A DNA stretch of 64,000 bases from Euglena gracilis (Eukaryota > Euglenida > Euglenophyceae > Euglenales), in the NCBI GenBank assembly GCA_039621445.1, contig CP154954.1, positions 30,384,395 to 30,448,394 on the forward strand. Reading direction: 5' to 3'. Below the pieces are notes generated by a model that saw only the letters and a program-made list of their open reading frames with translations, made no database searches and was not told the origin of the DNA. The position numbers were made by a program, and so were the translations under genes. Positions 35,101 through 45,083 of this stretch are shown piece by piece; within the stretch, counting starts at the first letter, position 1, and every line of letters begins with the position of its first letter.

Positions 35101-35300
35101 GGCCACAGCTTGGATGGCCCCGCGAGGGATGAGGCCGATGGAACCACGGCGATCGTGGGCGATTTCATCCCAAGTTGGATGGAGGTCAGGGCATGGTCCT
35201 GAAAGGGGGTGCGTTGCGGCATCAATGTTCATTTCGATGCTCTGAGGCAAATGAGCGGAGGCAGGATTGGATGGCAGTTCGCTTTGAGCTGGGTCTCCCC
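32118..35300 (-). pseudogene. Rearranged LINE polyprotein
   Basis: A LINE read on the - strand in pieces. 34,909-35,250 is the linker before the RT (STWEALHALWCFPKAV). 34,345-34,890 has SSPGPSGLRPDHLRCLLG. About 34,135-34,265 carries the next RT block. 33,388-33,680 has GVSLNMYKCRLWGPAFG, and 32,348-33,397 gives the thumb, the zinc knuckle CPRCMSPLDTAGHHLVCC and the RLE RPGDVFI/AIDVTV. 32,118-32,429 is the C-terminus in a shifted frame. The catalytic palm is missing from this strand: it lies inverted at 33,734-34,102. The N-terminus before 35,250 is also on the other strand (35,340-35,570). It is dead. Confidence 0.88.
33734..34102 (+). pseudogene. Inverted RT palm domain of the rearranged LINE
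   Basis: The + strand reads LDFANAFNCLRREGM (catalytic Asp), GVQQGDPCGPAAFA and WQAWYLDDAHLVG, ending at ILREGG. These blocks are exactly those missing between the - strand pieces at 34,135 and 33,680. The left breakpoint (33,690-33,765) is a palindrome of CACCGGTGAACTT units with Met-Lys-Phe-Val/Leu-His-Glu readable from both strands. The right breakpoint (34,100-34,137) is a G-run. Confidence 0.85.
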
Positions 35301-35339
35301 CAATAAGGTCCAGAAGGAGCTGTTATAGATTCCGGCCAT

Positions 35340-35570
35340 CTTGCGAAGTGGTTTCTAAAAGTGGGAGCACTTGCACAGGTCACCACTGTCGCTTGGGGCG
35401 CGGAGAAGGAATTTTATCCTGTGGTGACATTCAGCCCAACCCAGGCCCCGCAGCACCACCACAGACTGATATCGACTTCAGTGAGGATCCGGCGAGGGCT
35501 GTCGGCTTCCTGATGGCAACTGCCTCGGTCCCAGTCATGGTGGGCATGCGTTCGGGCCAGCTCATCGTTT
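35340..35570 (+). pseudogene. LINE N-terminal fragment with 2A-like motif
   Basis: An open frame with GILSCGDIQPNPGP; the 2A-like core GDIQPNPGP lies at 35,423-35,449. It is followed by EDPARAVGFLMATASV, similar in layout to the DPGAAFLAMNQTAAV that follows 2A in the region 1 LINE. It points away from the neighbouring LINE, whose N-terminus ends at about 35,250 on the - strand, so it is either the inverted N-terminus of that LINE or part of another copy. Confidence 0.7.
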
Positions 35571-35930
35571 TCCTTTGGCGTTCAAATTTCGGAGGTCTGC
35601 AGAATCTGGGGGCTTTGGCTCCTGGGGTTGTTCTGGTTTTATGGTGAATTTTCGCTGCCAGGGTAGGCTGTGTGCTGTCTTTTGCAGGAGTGTAAGGCAC
35701 AAGCACTTTTCTTTGTTTGGCCGACGTTGGGTGGTTTTTTCCTATCAGCGGAGAGGGAACCTGGGGGTTGTCAAGTTCATTTTGCTGAGGTGGGAAGGTT
35801 GCAGGCCAGCAGAATCTGACAGAACTGGCTGGCTGGGGGGCCACTGTTGCACGCCAAAATGTGGAGGAACATGGTTTGCCAGTTTGTCGGGGGCTTTTCA
35901 GGCTGAGAGCAACAATGGTGTCAGGGGGGG
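35571..35930. other. No gene seen
   Basis: Open frames exist on both strands but show no recognised motif. The sequence leads into the A/T-homopolymer element at 35,934. Confidence 0.4.
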
Positions 35931-35933
35931 CAG

Positions 35934-36618
35934 GGTTGGCGTTTTTTTGTTTTTTTAAAAAAAAACAAAAAAACATGTTTTTTTTTAAAAAAAACGCAAA
36001 AAAACATGTTTTTTTTTCGAAAAAGCAAAAATTGACCTTTTTCCTTGCGAAATGACCATTTTTTTTGAAGAAATTTTTTTGCGGGTGGTTCGGGTCACGA
36101 GGGGGGGGGGGTCACGGGGGGGGGTCACAGGGGGGGGTCACGAGGGGGGGTCACATTTTCGGTGGCCAGATTAGAAATCACCGAAAAAGAATTTTTGGGA
36201 TAAAATCCTTTTTAGGCTCCAAAATAGGAATCCCCCAAACGAAAATTAGGAAATCTACCGGAATATTTTGTCAAATTAGGCATCACCAGCCAAGTTTTTC
36301 AGAAAAAATGGCCAAAACGGGTCTTAGGTCGGGTTGGGGGAGGGGGGTCATGGGGGGAACACCCCCTGTGAAGTTTTTTTTTCAAATGTGTGAAAGTATT
36401 TCCAAATCTGTGTTTTCTGGTGCGAAAATCATGCTTTCAACCCAAAAAAATGAATGTTGTAGAGATAAAAAATGCACTTTTTCCCAAAAAAAACATTGCA
36501 AAATTTTTTTCCCCCAAACCCTCCATGACGTTTTTTTTGTTTTTTTTTAAAAAAACATATTTTTTTTAAAAAAACATGTTTTTTTTGTTTCAAAAAAAAC
36601 AAGCCGTCAACCTTGGGG
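35934..36618. mobile_element. Dispersed element with A/T homopolymer hairpins, copy 1
   Basis: Starts GGTTGGCGTTTTTTTG and ends with GCCGTCAACCTTGG. It matches 52,539-53,239 along its length: TGACCTTTTTCCTTGCGAAA, then GGGTCAC plus G-runs, AAATTAGG words and CCCCCAAACCCTCCATGACG. No coding capacity is seen. Confidence 0.75.
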
Positions 36619-36860
36619 GGGGCCTTTGAAGGCCCATGGCCTTTGCCGGCCACTGGGACAAAATGCTGCAACAGGAAAAAAATGTGTCACAGGGGGGCCT
36701 TTGCAGGCCCATGGCCTTGGCAGGCCACTGGAGCAAAATGGTGTTGAGGCCACTGGGGCAAAATGGTGCAACAGACCGAAATGTTGTCACAGGGGGGCCT
36801 TTGCAGGCTCAGTGACTTTGCAGGACACTGGGGTAAAATGGTGTCACTTAGGGGTTGGGG
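36613..36860. repeat. Degenerate GGCCTTTGCAGGCCCA repeats
   Basis: Units of about 50-60 bp contain GGCCTTTGCAGGC and GGCCACTGGGGCAAAATG. The same GCCTTTGCAGGCCCA core builds the tighter array at 37,325-37,490. Confidence 0.75.
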
Positions 36861-37324
36861 TGGCAAAATGTTTTTCAATGTCAAGTCAAAATTGCTGCAA
36901 AAAGTGTCAACAGATGAAAGGAGTTTCCCTTCAGGACACAGGTTTTCACTGGCACTTTCAAACAAAGCAAAAGAGAGTGCACAGAGAAGGAATGCAAACA
37001 GGTTCCAAGTGGCAGTGGGGGCTTACAACAGATGTTGGTGCAGCCACTAGCCCCGAGTCTGGCAATGAAAACCAAAACTGTGAAAAGATGTCTGATGCCT
37101 GGTGTGAGATGACAGGGGTACGGATGGAGAACAATGTTTGAAAGCAATCTGGGGGGTTGGTTGGGGAAGATGTCAGCACCAGAAGGTTTCCCTGCATGCA
37201 AATGGAAAGGTTGGTGATGGGTGACCTTTGGAGACCCAAAGAATGGTGGTGTGCATGGTGGGTTTGCAGTGGTTGGGCATGATAGAAGGGGTGGGTATGC
37301 AGTGATTGGGGGGCTGATCATTGG
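36861..37324. other. No gene seen
   Basis: Mixed-composition sequence without a recognised domain, promoter or RNA gene. Confidence 0.4.
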
Positions 37325-37490
37325 GGGGGGCCTTTGCAGGCCCGGGGGCTGGGGGGGCCTTTGCAGGCCCAGTGGCTGGGGGGGCCTTTTCAGGCCCAGT
37401 GGCTGGGGGGGCCTTTGCAGGCCCAGTGGCTGGGGGGGCCTTTTCAGGCCTAGAAAGGTTGGTGGGGGCCTTTTCAGGCCCAAAGAAACC
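37325..37490. repeat. Tandem repeat, about 28 bp, six units
   Basis: Units read GGCCTTTGCAGGCCCAGTGG then CTGGGGGG, with CTTTTC variants. Each unit holds the palindrome GCCTTTGCAGGC and a G-run. The Gly-Ala-Phe-rich frame across it is a by-product. Confidence 0.9.
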
Positions 37491-37586
37491 AGATAAACCA
37501 TAAAGGCCTCACCGGCCATAGAAAGCATGATGAGCTCCTGCAGTAACACCAAAGGGCTGAAGCCCAAAGCTTGTAACATGAATACC

Positions 37587-37680
37587 GCCTTCTTCCGCCT
37601 GCACCGGCAGGACGTCTGCCTTCTTCCGCCTGCACCAGCAGGACTTCTGCCTTCTTCCGCCTGCACCAGCAGGACTTGTA
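37587..37680. repeat. 31-bp tandem repeat, three units
   Basis: TTCTTCCGCCTGCACC starts at 37,590, 37,621 and 37,652, and each unit ends near CAGCAGGACTTC. Confidence 0.9.
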
Positions 37681-37829
37681 AGGACTTTCGATGATAGTTG
37701 AATTCTTGACTTGGATACTTGACCCCACCAGGAGCTTTCAATTGTCCGCCATGTATTATGCGAAGAAAAATACACACGAAAAAAAATAGACACTCAGAAA
37801 GAAACTCAGATTTTTTGGCAAACACCACG

Positions 37830-38046
37830 GTGGGTAGCACAGCTTCACCCAAACTGTGCCCCGGGCCCAGGGAAACGTCTCTTTTGGCCCTCGCCACAAG
37901 AGGAACCCCCTTGTGACTCCCTCTGCCGCCACATGTCGCGGGTAGATTATACTGTGGGTGTAATGTACAAAAGAGCTACTGAGTGATACTTGTTCAGGGT
38001 GGGTGTGGAGGTCAGTGGTTAGCGGAAGATGAGCAAAGAAACTCAG
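37830..38046 (+). repeat. Dispersed repeat at the edge of inverted repeat 2
   Basis: Matches 31,700-31,905 (right arm of inverted repeat 1) in the same orientation, from GGGTAGCACAGCTTCACCC through TTTTGGCCCTCGCCAC to GTCAGTGGTTAG. A shorter match is at 21,085-21,155. Confidence 0.8.
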
Positions 38047-40820
38047 AAACATCCACTCACCTTGGTGATTCTTTATTTTGTGAGGCTTTGGTTTAGGTCC
38101 TCCCCACCGATCCCCCCAACACTTTTGTTAACTTGGGTTTCGTTGAAACAGATGGAACTCATTTTGGTCCGACCCCTTTTTCAGAAATTGGTTCAAATGC
38201 ATAATATCAAATGGACGAGGTGTGAGATGCTGTTTTTTAGGACCTGGAGGGGTCGGCACCAAACCTGCCCCTGGGGTGGGACAGGGGATTCGGGGGGTCA
38301 ATTTTGTCCCAAAAATGTTAGTTCTTCGCACTGAAAAAAAGAGGGACCCCCATCCACCGTGAGTGGGGTGGGCTGAGCTGGGACCCCTCCCGCCGTGAAA
38401 AATAATTTAATGAAAAATAATGATTCCTTGAGATCCACCCAATGGATGATGCAATGCGTTCTGACAATTCCTCAAATGGGTCTCAAGGCAGGGGGGCACA
38501 AGCGCCTTTTCTGCATTTGTGTATTTTTTTGATTTTTGGCGGAATTTGCTAGGGGCTGTACAGAACTGTGTGGGGGGGGGGGCAGGGCGGTCCTTTGAAA
38601 CCGGAAGGGTCAGGAACGTTTTTTTTTTGTTTTCTTAAGGACTGCCCCCCCCCCTTTCTGCCGACCAAGGGCTGGACTAGGATTTGAACGGGGTCAAAAA
38701 CTCAAAAGTTAAAATGTACATTTTTTGATGATTTGGGTGGATGGACGATGGTCCAAGGATGCCAGGGCTCATTTTTTTCCTGGTGTCGACCTCTTCTTGC
38801 CGAAAAATACCAATTTTTCTTGCCCACTTCCTTGGTTTTTTGTCCTTGACTGTGCTGGAACAGCGGAGTTTTTTTTTAAATTTCCTAAAGGACCGATGTG
38901 GGGTGGAGTCCCCCCCCCCCCGCCAGCTTTCCATTTTTCTGGGGGGGGTGCCAATTTCTACGCCAAACTTTTCCCTCGGCTCCCCTGGAATTTTTTTTTG
39001 GTCCCCAAGGGGGACCCTTCGTGCCAAGTTTGCCCCTCCCCCTAGTTCTGCTGGGAATTTTTTTCCAACTTGGAAAAAATTGGCACTTTGAGCCTGAGGT
39101 TAATTTTTCCTCTTTGGTGGAAATGTGTTCTCAGTATGAGCTTTTCTGCAATCATCCATAATTTTCTTGAAGGTTCCAATGTCATCCCACCCAACTCACC
39201 ACAGCCCCCATACCTCCTTCCTTTGCCCACCAACCACCCATGAACAATGACCACCCCCCAGTTGGGGGTCACAGTTTCGGGGGTACATACGACCACCCTC
39301 CTGGCCGGGGTTGAAGATGGCTTTGAAAATTGGGTTGTTTTTTGGCACGGCGTCCGATCACCCCCTGGTCAGGGGTTGTGGGTTGGGTGGCGTGTACGAC
39401 CCCCCCCCCACTGACATGTGAACACCCAGGGCTCATGTACCCCCTCTGCCCACCGACCGGGTTCCTACGACCCCTGACCCGGTGTGCCACTTTGAAGAGT
39501 CGGACAAAGGGGTGCTCCCGCATTTTTTGAAATATTTTGCGCCTTCTGTTGTAGAGCGGCACCCGTTGGGTCCTTTTTACAGCGTTCCCGCCGAACGCTG
39601 ACCACTCCCCCCTCTTTGCCGTCTGTAATGAGCCCGAAATACCGCATTTAGTTTTCTCAAATCCAGGGCTGTTATCTTCCATCACATTTTAGCCTCATAT
39701 TCCCTTTTAACGATAGCATGGAAACTTGGCCTCCTTCAAAGTTGGATCCTCGCCCAGAGGCCAGATATATTTATGGTTGTTGATGCCCCAAGGTTGCATA
39801 ATTCTTTTGAAGAATTGCTGGATGTTGGACTTTTTTTTGCAGAAGAGACTCAATGATATGGATTGCTGTTAAAAGCATTCAATATGCCACAGAAGCAACA
39901 ATATTGCATATCAATTTATCATTTCAAAAAAATTACCATATCAATGAAGGGTTGCATCAAATTCTCGAAATTTGATGTGCAACATTTTTCTTGCAACAAT
40001 CAGTCTATTGCTTAAGGCTTCACAATACCCGGGGTGCTGGCCAAATTTGGCAAGCGAAATCCGGGGTCTTCTAGCAGGGCTAGCTGGTGAAAAAAGAATT
40101 TCACAGTGACCGGCGTGAAGTGCCGAAATTTTTTGGAGGACCCCAAAACTTGCCAAACAGGCTCATTTTTAGCCATTTTGGGGATTTTTCTAACAAAATC
40201 AGCCAAAAAATGTATTAAAAACTTGATTTCCATCCCGGAGAAATGAATTTTTCCTGGGGGGGCGGACCCCCCTGGGGGGGGGGGGAGGCTGGTCCAGCAA
40301 GTCCTTTTTTCCAGTGTCTAGTAAGATGGCCAACCAGTGACCCTCCTGGGGGCCTTAAGCATGCATAGACCAAGAATATGTTATTTTCAATGTTTACAGG
40401 TATGTGCACAGATATTCATGCATAATATGAAATCCCAGGTGACAAAAGTTGTGATCCGAACAGGGACCAGGACGTTTGTTAGATTGAGGGGGGGGGGCGC
40501 AGGTATGGACGTGCGTACATATTTGCACACATACCTCCCTCCCTCCCAATGGAAACTGTCATGCCTGAGAATCCTGCCCGTGAAACTGTCAGGGTCCCCG
40601 TCAACAACAACCTGTCAAGGAAGTTGCCAGGGCCCCTGGTGCTGGCCAACCTGTCAGGGTCTCTTTTTTTTTCGCTTGAAATGCCCTTCCCAGGAAACTG
40701 TCAAGGTCGCCCCCTTGGAAACCAGGGTCTTGGGTGCTGACCAACGTGTCATGATAGGAAGTTGGCCCACTATGGGCCAAACCCCCTTGGCCCAACAGAA
40801 GGGCAGCCCAGAGAGCGCGC

Positions 40821-42077
40821 CATAGATGGCACTTCGTTCAAAACGAAGTCAAAAAAAACACGTTTTTTTTAAAAAAAACATGTTTTTTTAAATAAATAAA
40901 AAACGCCATTGAGGGTCCAGGGCAAAAAAATTTTTTGCTTTTAATTTTAGCTTTTTTTGCCCATCCCAAACACAAAAAGCTTAGTTAAATTCTGCCTTTT
41001 GTTCCCGCGCTCTGTCAAAAAAGGACCTAGTTTGGAATGGTTTCCAGCCAAAATGGCAGAAAAATGCCCTATTTTGACCATTCTTGTTGAAGACAACCAA
41101 AAGTATTGGTTTTCAAGTCATTTGAGCTAAGATTGGTTCACCCTTGCGATCAAAGGCAAAATTTGGACCATCATTTTCCCCTTTGTTTTTTTTGCCGTTT
41201 TTTTTGCCCGTTTTTTTTTATAAAAAACAAAAAAATCGTTTTTTTTTTGGGAGAGCACGCCGTCGGCCAGCCGTGTGACTCACAGGAAAATGACCCGAGC
41301 CATAGCTCACCAATACAAAAACAATTTCGCCGCCAATCCCCTGTCAAGGTCATGTTCATCGTTCGTGGAGGCTGCATTTTTGCCCAGTTTCGTCAATTTT
41401 TGTCAATTTTGTCAATTTTGGGACTTTTTTGACCAATTTTGACCATTTCAGCCGATTTTTGGGTCATTCCACAGTCATTGTGAAGGAATTTTGCCAACAA
41501 ATTATTCGAATGACTAAAAATTGTTCGTCGTGGTCAAAATCATTGGTGGTCCATTTTCCACAAACTGACAAAAATTACCTGTTATGGACGGAAAAAGGCT
41601 GAAATTTTGTGTGGAACGGTTTCAAGTGACTAAAAATTGCCCAAAGCAACCCCTCTTGTAGGGCTTTGCACCCCAAATTAGGCATTAATCACTCAAAGTT
41701 AGGAATTGGCCCACCAAATCCCCTCAAAATTAGGAACCTTTTCACTAATTAGGAATTTACCACTCAAAAGAAGGCATTGGCACACCAAACTTGGGATTGC
41801 CACTCAAAATATCAGCATTTTACACCCAAAATTAGGCATTTGCCGCACATTTGCCACATGAAAATAGGAATTTGCACCTCAAAATTAGGAATTGGCACAC
41901 TAAATTAGGAATTTACCTTCCAAAATTTGGAACAGGCACACCAAATTAGGCATTTGCATCTCAACAAAAGCTCAACGACAGGACCCGGCTTCCGTCACGC
42001 CGTCGGCCAGCCGTCGGCCAGCCGTCGGCCAGCCGTGTGCTCCCCCTTTAAAAAAAACAAAAAAAAACACCAGCTAT
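40821..42077. mobile_element. hAT-like element, 8-bp TSD, long family member
   Basis: 1,257 bp with inverted ends CATAGATGGC and ACCAGCTATG, flanked by GAGCGCGC (40,813-40,820 and 42,078-42,085). The right arm of inverted repeat 2 shows the uninterrupted site near 43,768. The first 420 bp match the short family members at 8,547-8,969 and 22,598-23,022. The rest holds an A/T-rich degenerate array and a four-fold GCCGTCGGCCA repeat (41,997-42,037). No transposase is encoded. Confidence 0.88.
41670..41965. repeat. Degenerate AAATTAGGAATTTGCAC array
   Basis: About ten loose units of 25-35 bp such as CACCAAATTAGGCATTTGC. Similar words occur at 36,170-36,300 and 52,735-52,905 inside the other A/T-homopolymer elements. 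Confidence 0.75.
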
Positions 42078-42383
42078 GGAGCGCGCACAGCCCCCCCCAC
42101 ACGCAAGGCAGCCCGAGACACGCAACGAGCACGCCCCAGCGCACAAGGGGCAGGGCAGCCCCAGGCCGCGCACAACAACGAGCCCCCCCCCCCAGCGCAC
42201 AACGGGAGGGGACCGCACGTACCCAAGGCAGCCCCCCCCCCCCAGGGGGAACCAGTCCAGGCAGACCATGGACTTGGAAGGCCAATCCCAAAGAGGTTTG
42301 TGCTGGGAAATAAGGAATGTCAAAATGGGAATCGCCCATGGCATCTTCCCCAGGGAATTTTCGTCATTTCGTTATCATCCAGC

Positions 42384-43559
42384 TACGGTGGTGGGGCGAA
42401 CCGAATCCACCGACCAGTGGCGCAGCCTACTGGATTTGAAGTGTACGGGGGGGAAGGTTATGCACAGATGGGGAGACCCCATGGATAAGGTAGTGGCTGA
42501 GGGTGTCATCCGGTTCCCAGGAAACCCGGAAGGGCGAAGAGCGGGAAGCTTTAAGTGTCGTGAGGGGGGGTGCAGGCTGAGAGGGAAGAAATAGAACATG
42601 CAGTATAACAGGGGGAAGGGTGGTGACGGCGTATCTGGAGAGGGAAGTATAGGGGAATGGTGAGGAGTAGTGGGGGAAAGGCTAGGAGACGCGAGAGATA
42701 AGAAGGCAGTCAGCGTGTAAAGGGGCCGGGGGACAGTCCGTGCAGGCGACTCCGGAGAACAGTGCCAAAGAGAGGCCCTGTTGTAGTTCATCAAGGAACA
42801 CGCTCCGCGCCCCTCCGGAGGCCGTGGCCCCAAGGCGACGCCGGAGCTCATCCCATACGCCGTGACTGTCTCCACCGAAGGACCCCCAGACGCTGAGGAT
42901 CAATGGGGAGAAGCGTGCCCCCCCGTGCCTGCGTGGCAACGGGCCCCGTACTTGGCCGTCTTTTTCTGCGCCCGGCCGCGAAGGAGCTCCCATGAGGCAG
43001 GCAAGCTCCAACCAGCACTGGGCGGTGAGGGGTGATTGATGCCCACGTCAATGATCCTTCACCAGGAGGACCAGCCCAGATAATTCCACTTAGACGATGC
43101 ATCCATCTAACTCCAAACAGTGCCCCCACCCAGTAACACAGTTTCCTTCGAAAGGAAAACATCCCCAAGGGGGACCAACCCAACAGTGGCATGCGTCGGA
43201 AATCCCTTCCCAACAACATAGGGTTTACCAAAGTCCCGGGGTGGTCCTGCGCGTGGATTCCGCCTTTGGGGAAGAGGAGGGCTTCTATTGTGTGGCGAAG
43301 TTGAGGAAAACCCAGGCCCGCGGACGGGGTGGCCAGGTAAGAGAGGCCGCCAAACCCGGAGGCGACCAAAAAAACCGCGCCAATGGCCACCGATAATTCC
43401 GGATCCATGTTGGTCTCATTTTCGTTTGGTCGGGCCGGTACGTTACTTGGCGGGGATGGGGCGTTTTTTTTGGCCGCCCCCTGGGAGGGCGTTTTTTTTT
43501 TGGCATCCCCTTCGTGCGTGGGGAGGGAGGCTGGTTTTCTTTTCCGGCGCGCGGGCTTG
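42384..43559 (-). pseudogene. LINE fragment at the centre of inverted repeat 2
   Basis: The 3' end on the - strand is the conserved LINE hairpin (42,398-42,432) followed by GGTTCGCCCCACCACC. Upstream on the same strand is an open frame at 42,848-43,579 without a clear RT or RLE motif, so the coding part is degraded or belongs to an unrecognised lineage. The segment fills the loop of inverted repeat 2. Confidence 0.6.
43294..43320 (+). other. 2A-like motif, variant
   Basis: Codons read Gly-Glu-Val-Glu-Glu-Asn-Pro-Gly-Pro, with Glu where Asp is usual, preceded in frame by GRGGLLLC, a hydrophobic lead typical of 2A. It lies on the strand opposite the LINE 3' end at 42,384. A splice-donor-like CAGGTAAGA follows near 43,334. 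Confidence 0.6.
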
Positions 43560-43806
43560 GTGTGCCCGGGCTCTCGCATGCCTGGACTGCCTGGACTGGT
43601 TCCCCCTGGGGGGGGCTGCCTTGGGTACGTGCGGTCCCCTCCCGTTGTGCACTGGGGGGGGGGGCTCTTTGTTGTGCGCGGCCTGGGGCTGCCCTGCCCC
43701 TTGTGCGCTGGGGCGTGCTCGTTGCGTGTCTCGGGCTGCCTTGCGTGTGGGGGGGCTGTGCGCGCTCTCTGGGCTGCCCTTTTCTTGGGCCAAGGCGGTT
43801 TGGCCC

Positions 43807-44252
43807 ATACATCTCTCTACGGTTTTGCGAACCCCCCCCGGGGGGGGACGGCTGCAGCCAGCCCCGATTTGGGCCCAGCCCAGCCGCAGCAGCACCCCCT
43901 CCGGGGGGGGGGGGGGTGCAGCTAGCCCAGCTAGCCAGCCCCTTTTTGGGGGGTCCAGCCCAAAATTTTTTCGGTGCAAAGCGCCGAAATTTTTTGAAAA
44001 ACTGTGTTCAAAAGTGGCCAAAAATGGGGTTTGGGGGACGTTTGGGGCATTTTTGGGGGGTTTCGGATGCATCATTTTTTCAAAACTGTGTTCTGCAGGT
44101 CATTTTTGGGCATTTTTCCGTTTTCAGTCCAGCTCGCCCCGGTTCGGGTCCAGCCGGGGCCCAGCCCCCCCCAGGGGGGGGGGGCGGGCCAGCCAGCCCA
44201 AATTTCTAGCCCTAGCCCAGCACCCCCCCCCGGGGTCCTTAAAGAGATGTAT
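43807..44252. mobile_element. MULE-like MITE, 10-bp TSD
   Basis: 446 bp with inverted ends ATACATCTCT and AGAGATGTAT, flanked by GGTTTGGCCC (43,797-43,806 and 44,253-44,262). The left arm of inverted repeat 2 has the empty site near 40,775-40,795. The interior is rich in C- and G-runs and CAGCCCAGC words; no open frame makes sense. Confidence 0.85.
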
Positions 44253-45083
44253 GGTTTGGCCCATAGTGGGCCAACTTCCTATCATGACACGTTGGCCAGC
44301 ACCCAAGACCCTGGTTTCCAAGGGGGCGACCTTGACAGTTTCCTGGGAAGGGCATTTCAAGCGAAAAAAAAAGAGACCCTGACAGGTTGGCCAGCACCAG
44401 GGGCCCTGACAACTTCCTTGACAGGTTGTTGTTGACGGGGACCCTGACAGTTTCACGGGCAGGATTCTCAGGCATGACAGTTTCCATTGGGAGGGAGGGA
44501 GGTATGTGTGCAAATATGTACGCACGTCCATACCTGCGCCCCCCCCCCCTCAATCTAACAAACGTCCTGGTCCCTGTTCGGATCACAACTTTTGTCACCT
44601 GGGATTTCATATTATGCATGAATATCTGTGCACATACCTGTAAACATTGAAAATAACATATTCTTGGTCTATGCATGCTTAAGGCCCCCAGGAGGGTCAC
44701 TGGTTGGCCATCTTACTAGACACTGGAAAAAAGGACTTGCTGGACCAGCCTCCCCCCCCCAGGGGGGTCCGCCCCCCCAGGAAAAATTCATTTCTCCGGG
44801 ATGGAAATCAAGTTTTTAATACATTTTTTGGCTGATTTTGTTAGAAAAATCCCAAAAATGGCCAAAAATGGGCCCTCCAAAAAATTTCGGCATTTCACGC
44901 CGGTCACTGTGAAATTCTTTTTTCACCAGCTAGCCCTGCTAGCAGACCCCGGATTTCGCTTGCCAAATTTGGCCAGCACCCCGGTACTGTGAAGCCTTAA
45001 GCAATAGACTGATTGTTGCAAGAAAAATGTTGCACATCAAATTTCGAGAATTTGATGCAACCCTTCATTGATATGGTAATTTT

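Larger units (their letters stand above)
38047..42270. repeat. Left arm of inverted repeat 2
   Basis: Pairs with 43,560-49,615. Outer parts: 38,047-39,652 with about 48,010-49,615. Middle: 39,935-40,783 with about 44,253-45,083. Inner: 40,783-40,820 with 43,763-43,806, and 42,078-42,270 with 43,560-43,768. The arm is interrupted by the hAT-like element 40,821-42,077. A stretch at 39,653-39,934 has no partner. No host gene is seen in the arm; open frames over the C-run and G-run stretches lack domains. Confidence 0.92.

Noticed and set aside
37221-37503. Gly-Ala-Phe-rich protein
   Set aside because: It is the translation of the 28-bp tandem array, with an equally open second frame.
43288-44382. 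A long + strand open frame taken as one 364-residue gene
   Set aside because: It runs through LINE sequence, an inverted-repeat boundary and the whole MULE-like element at 43,807-44,252; only the first residues with the 2A-like motif are of interest.
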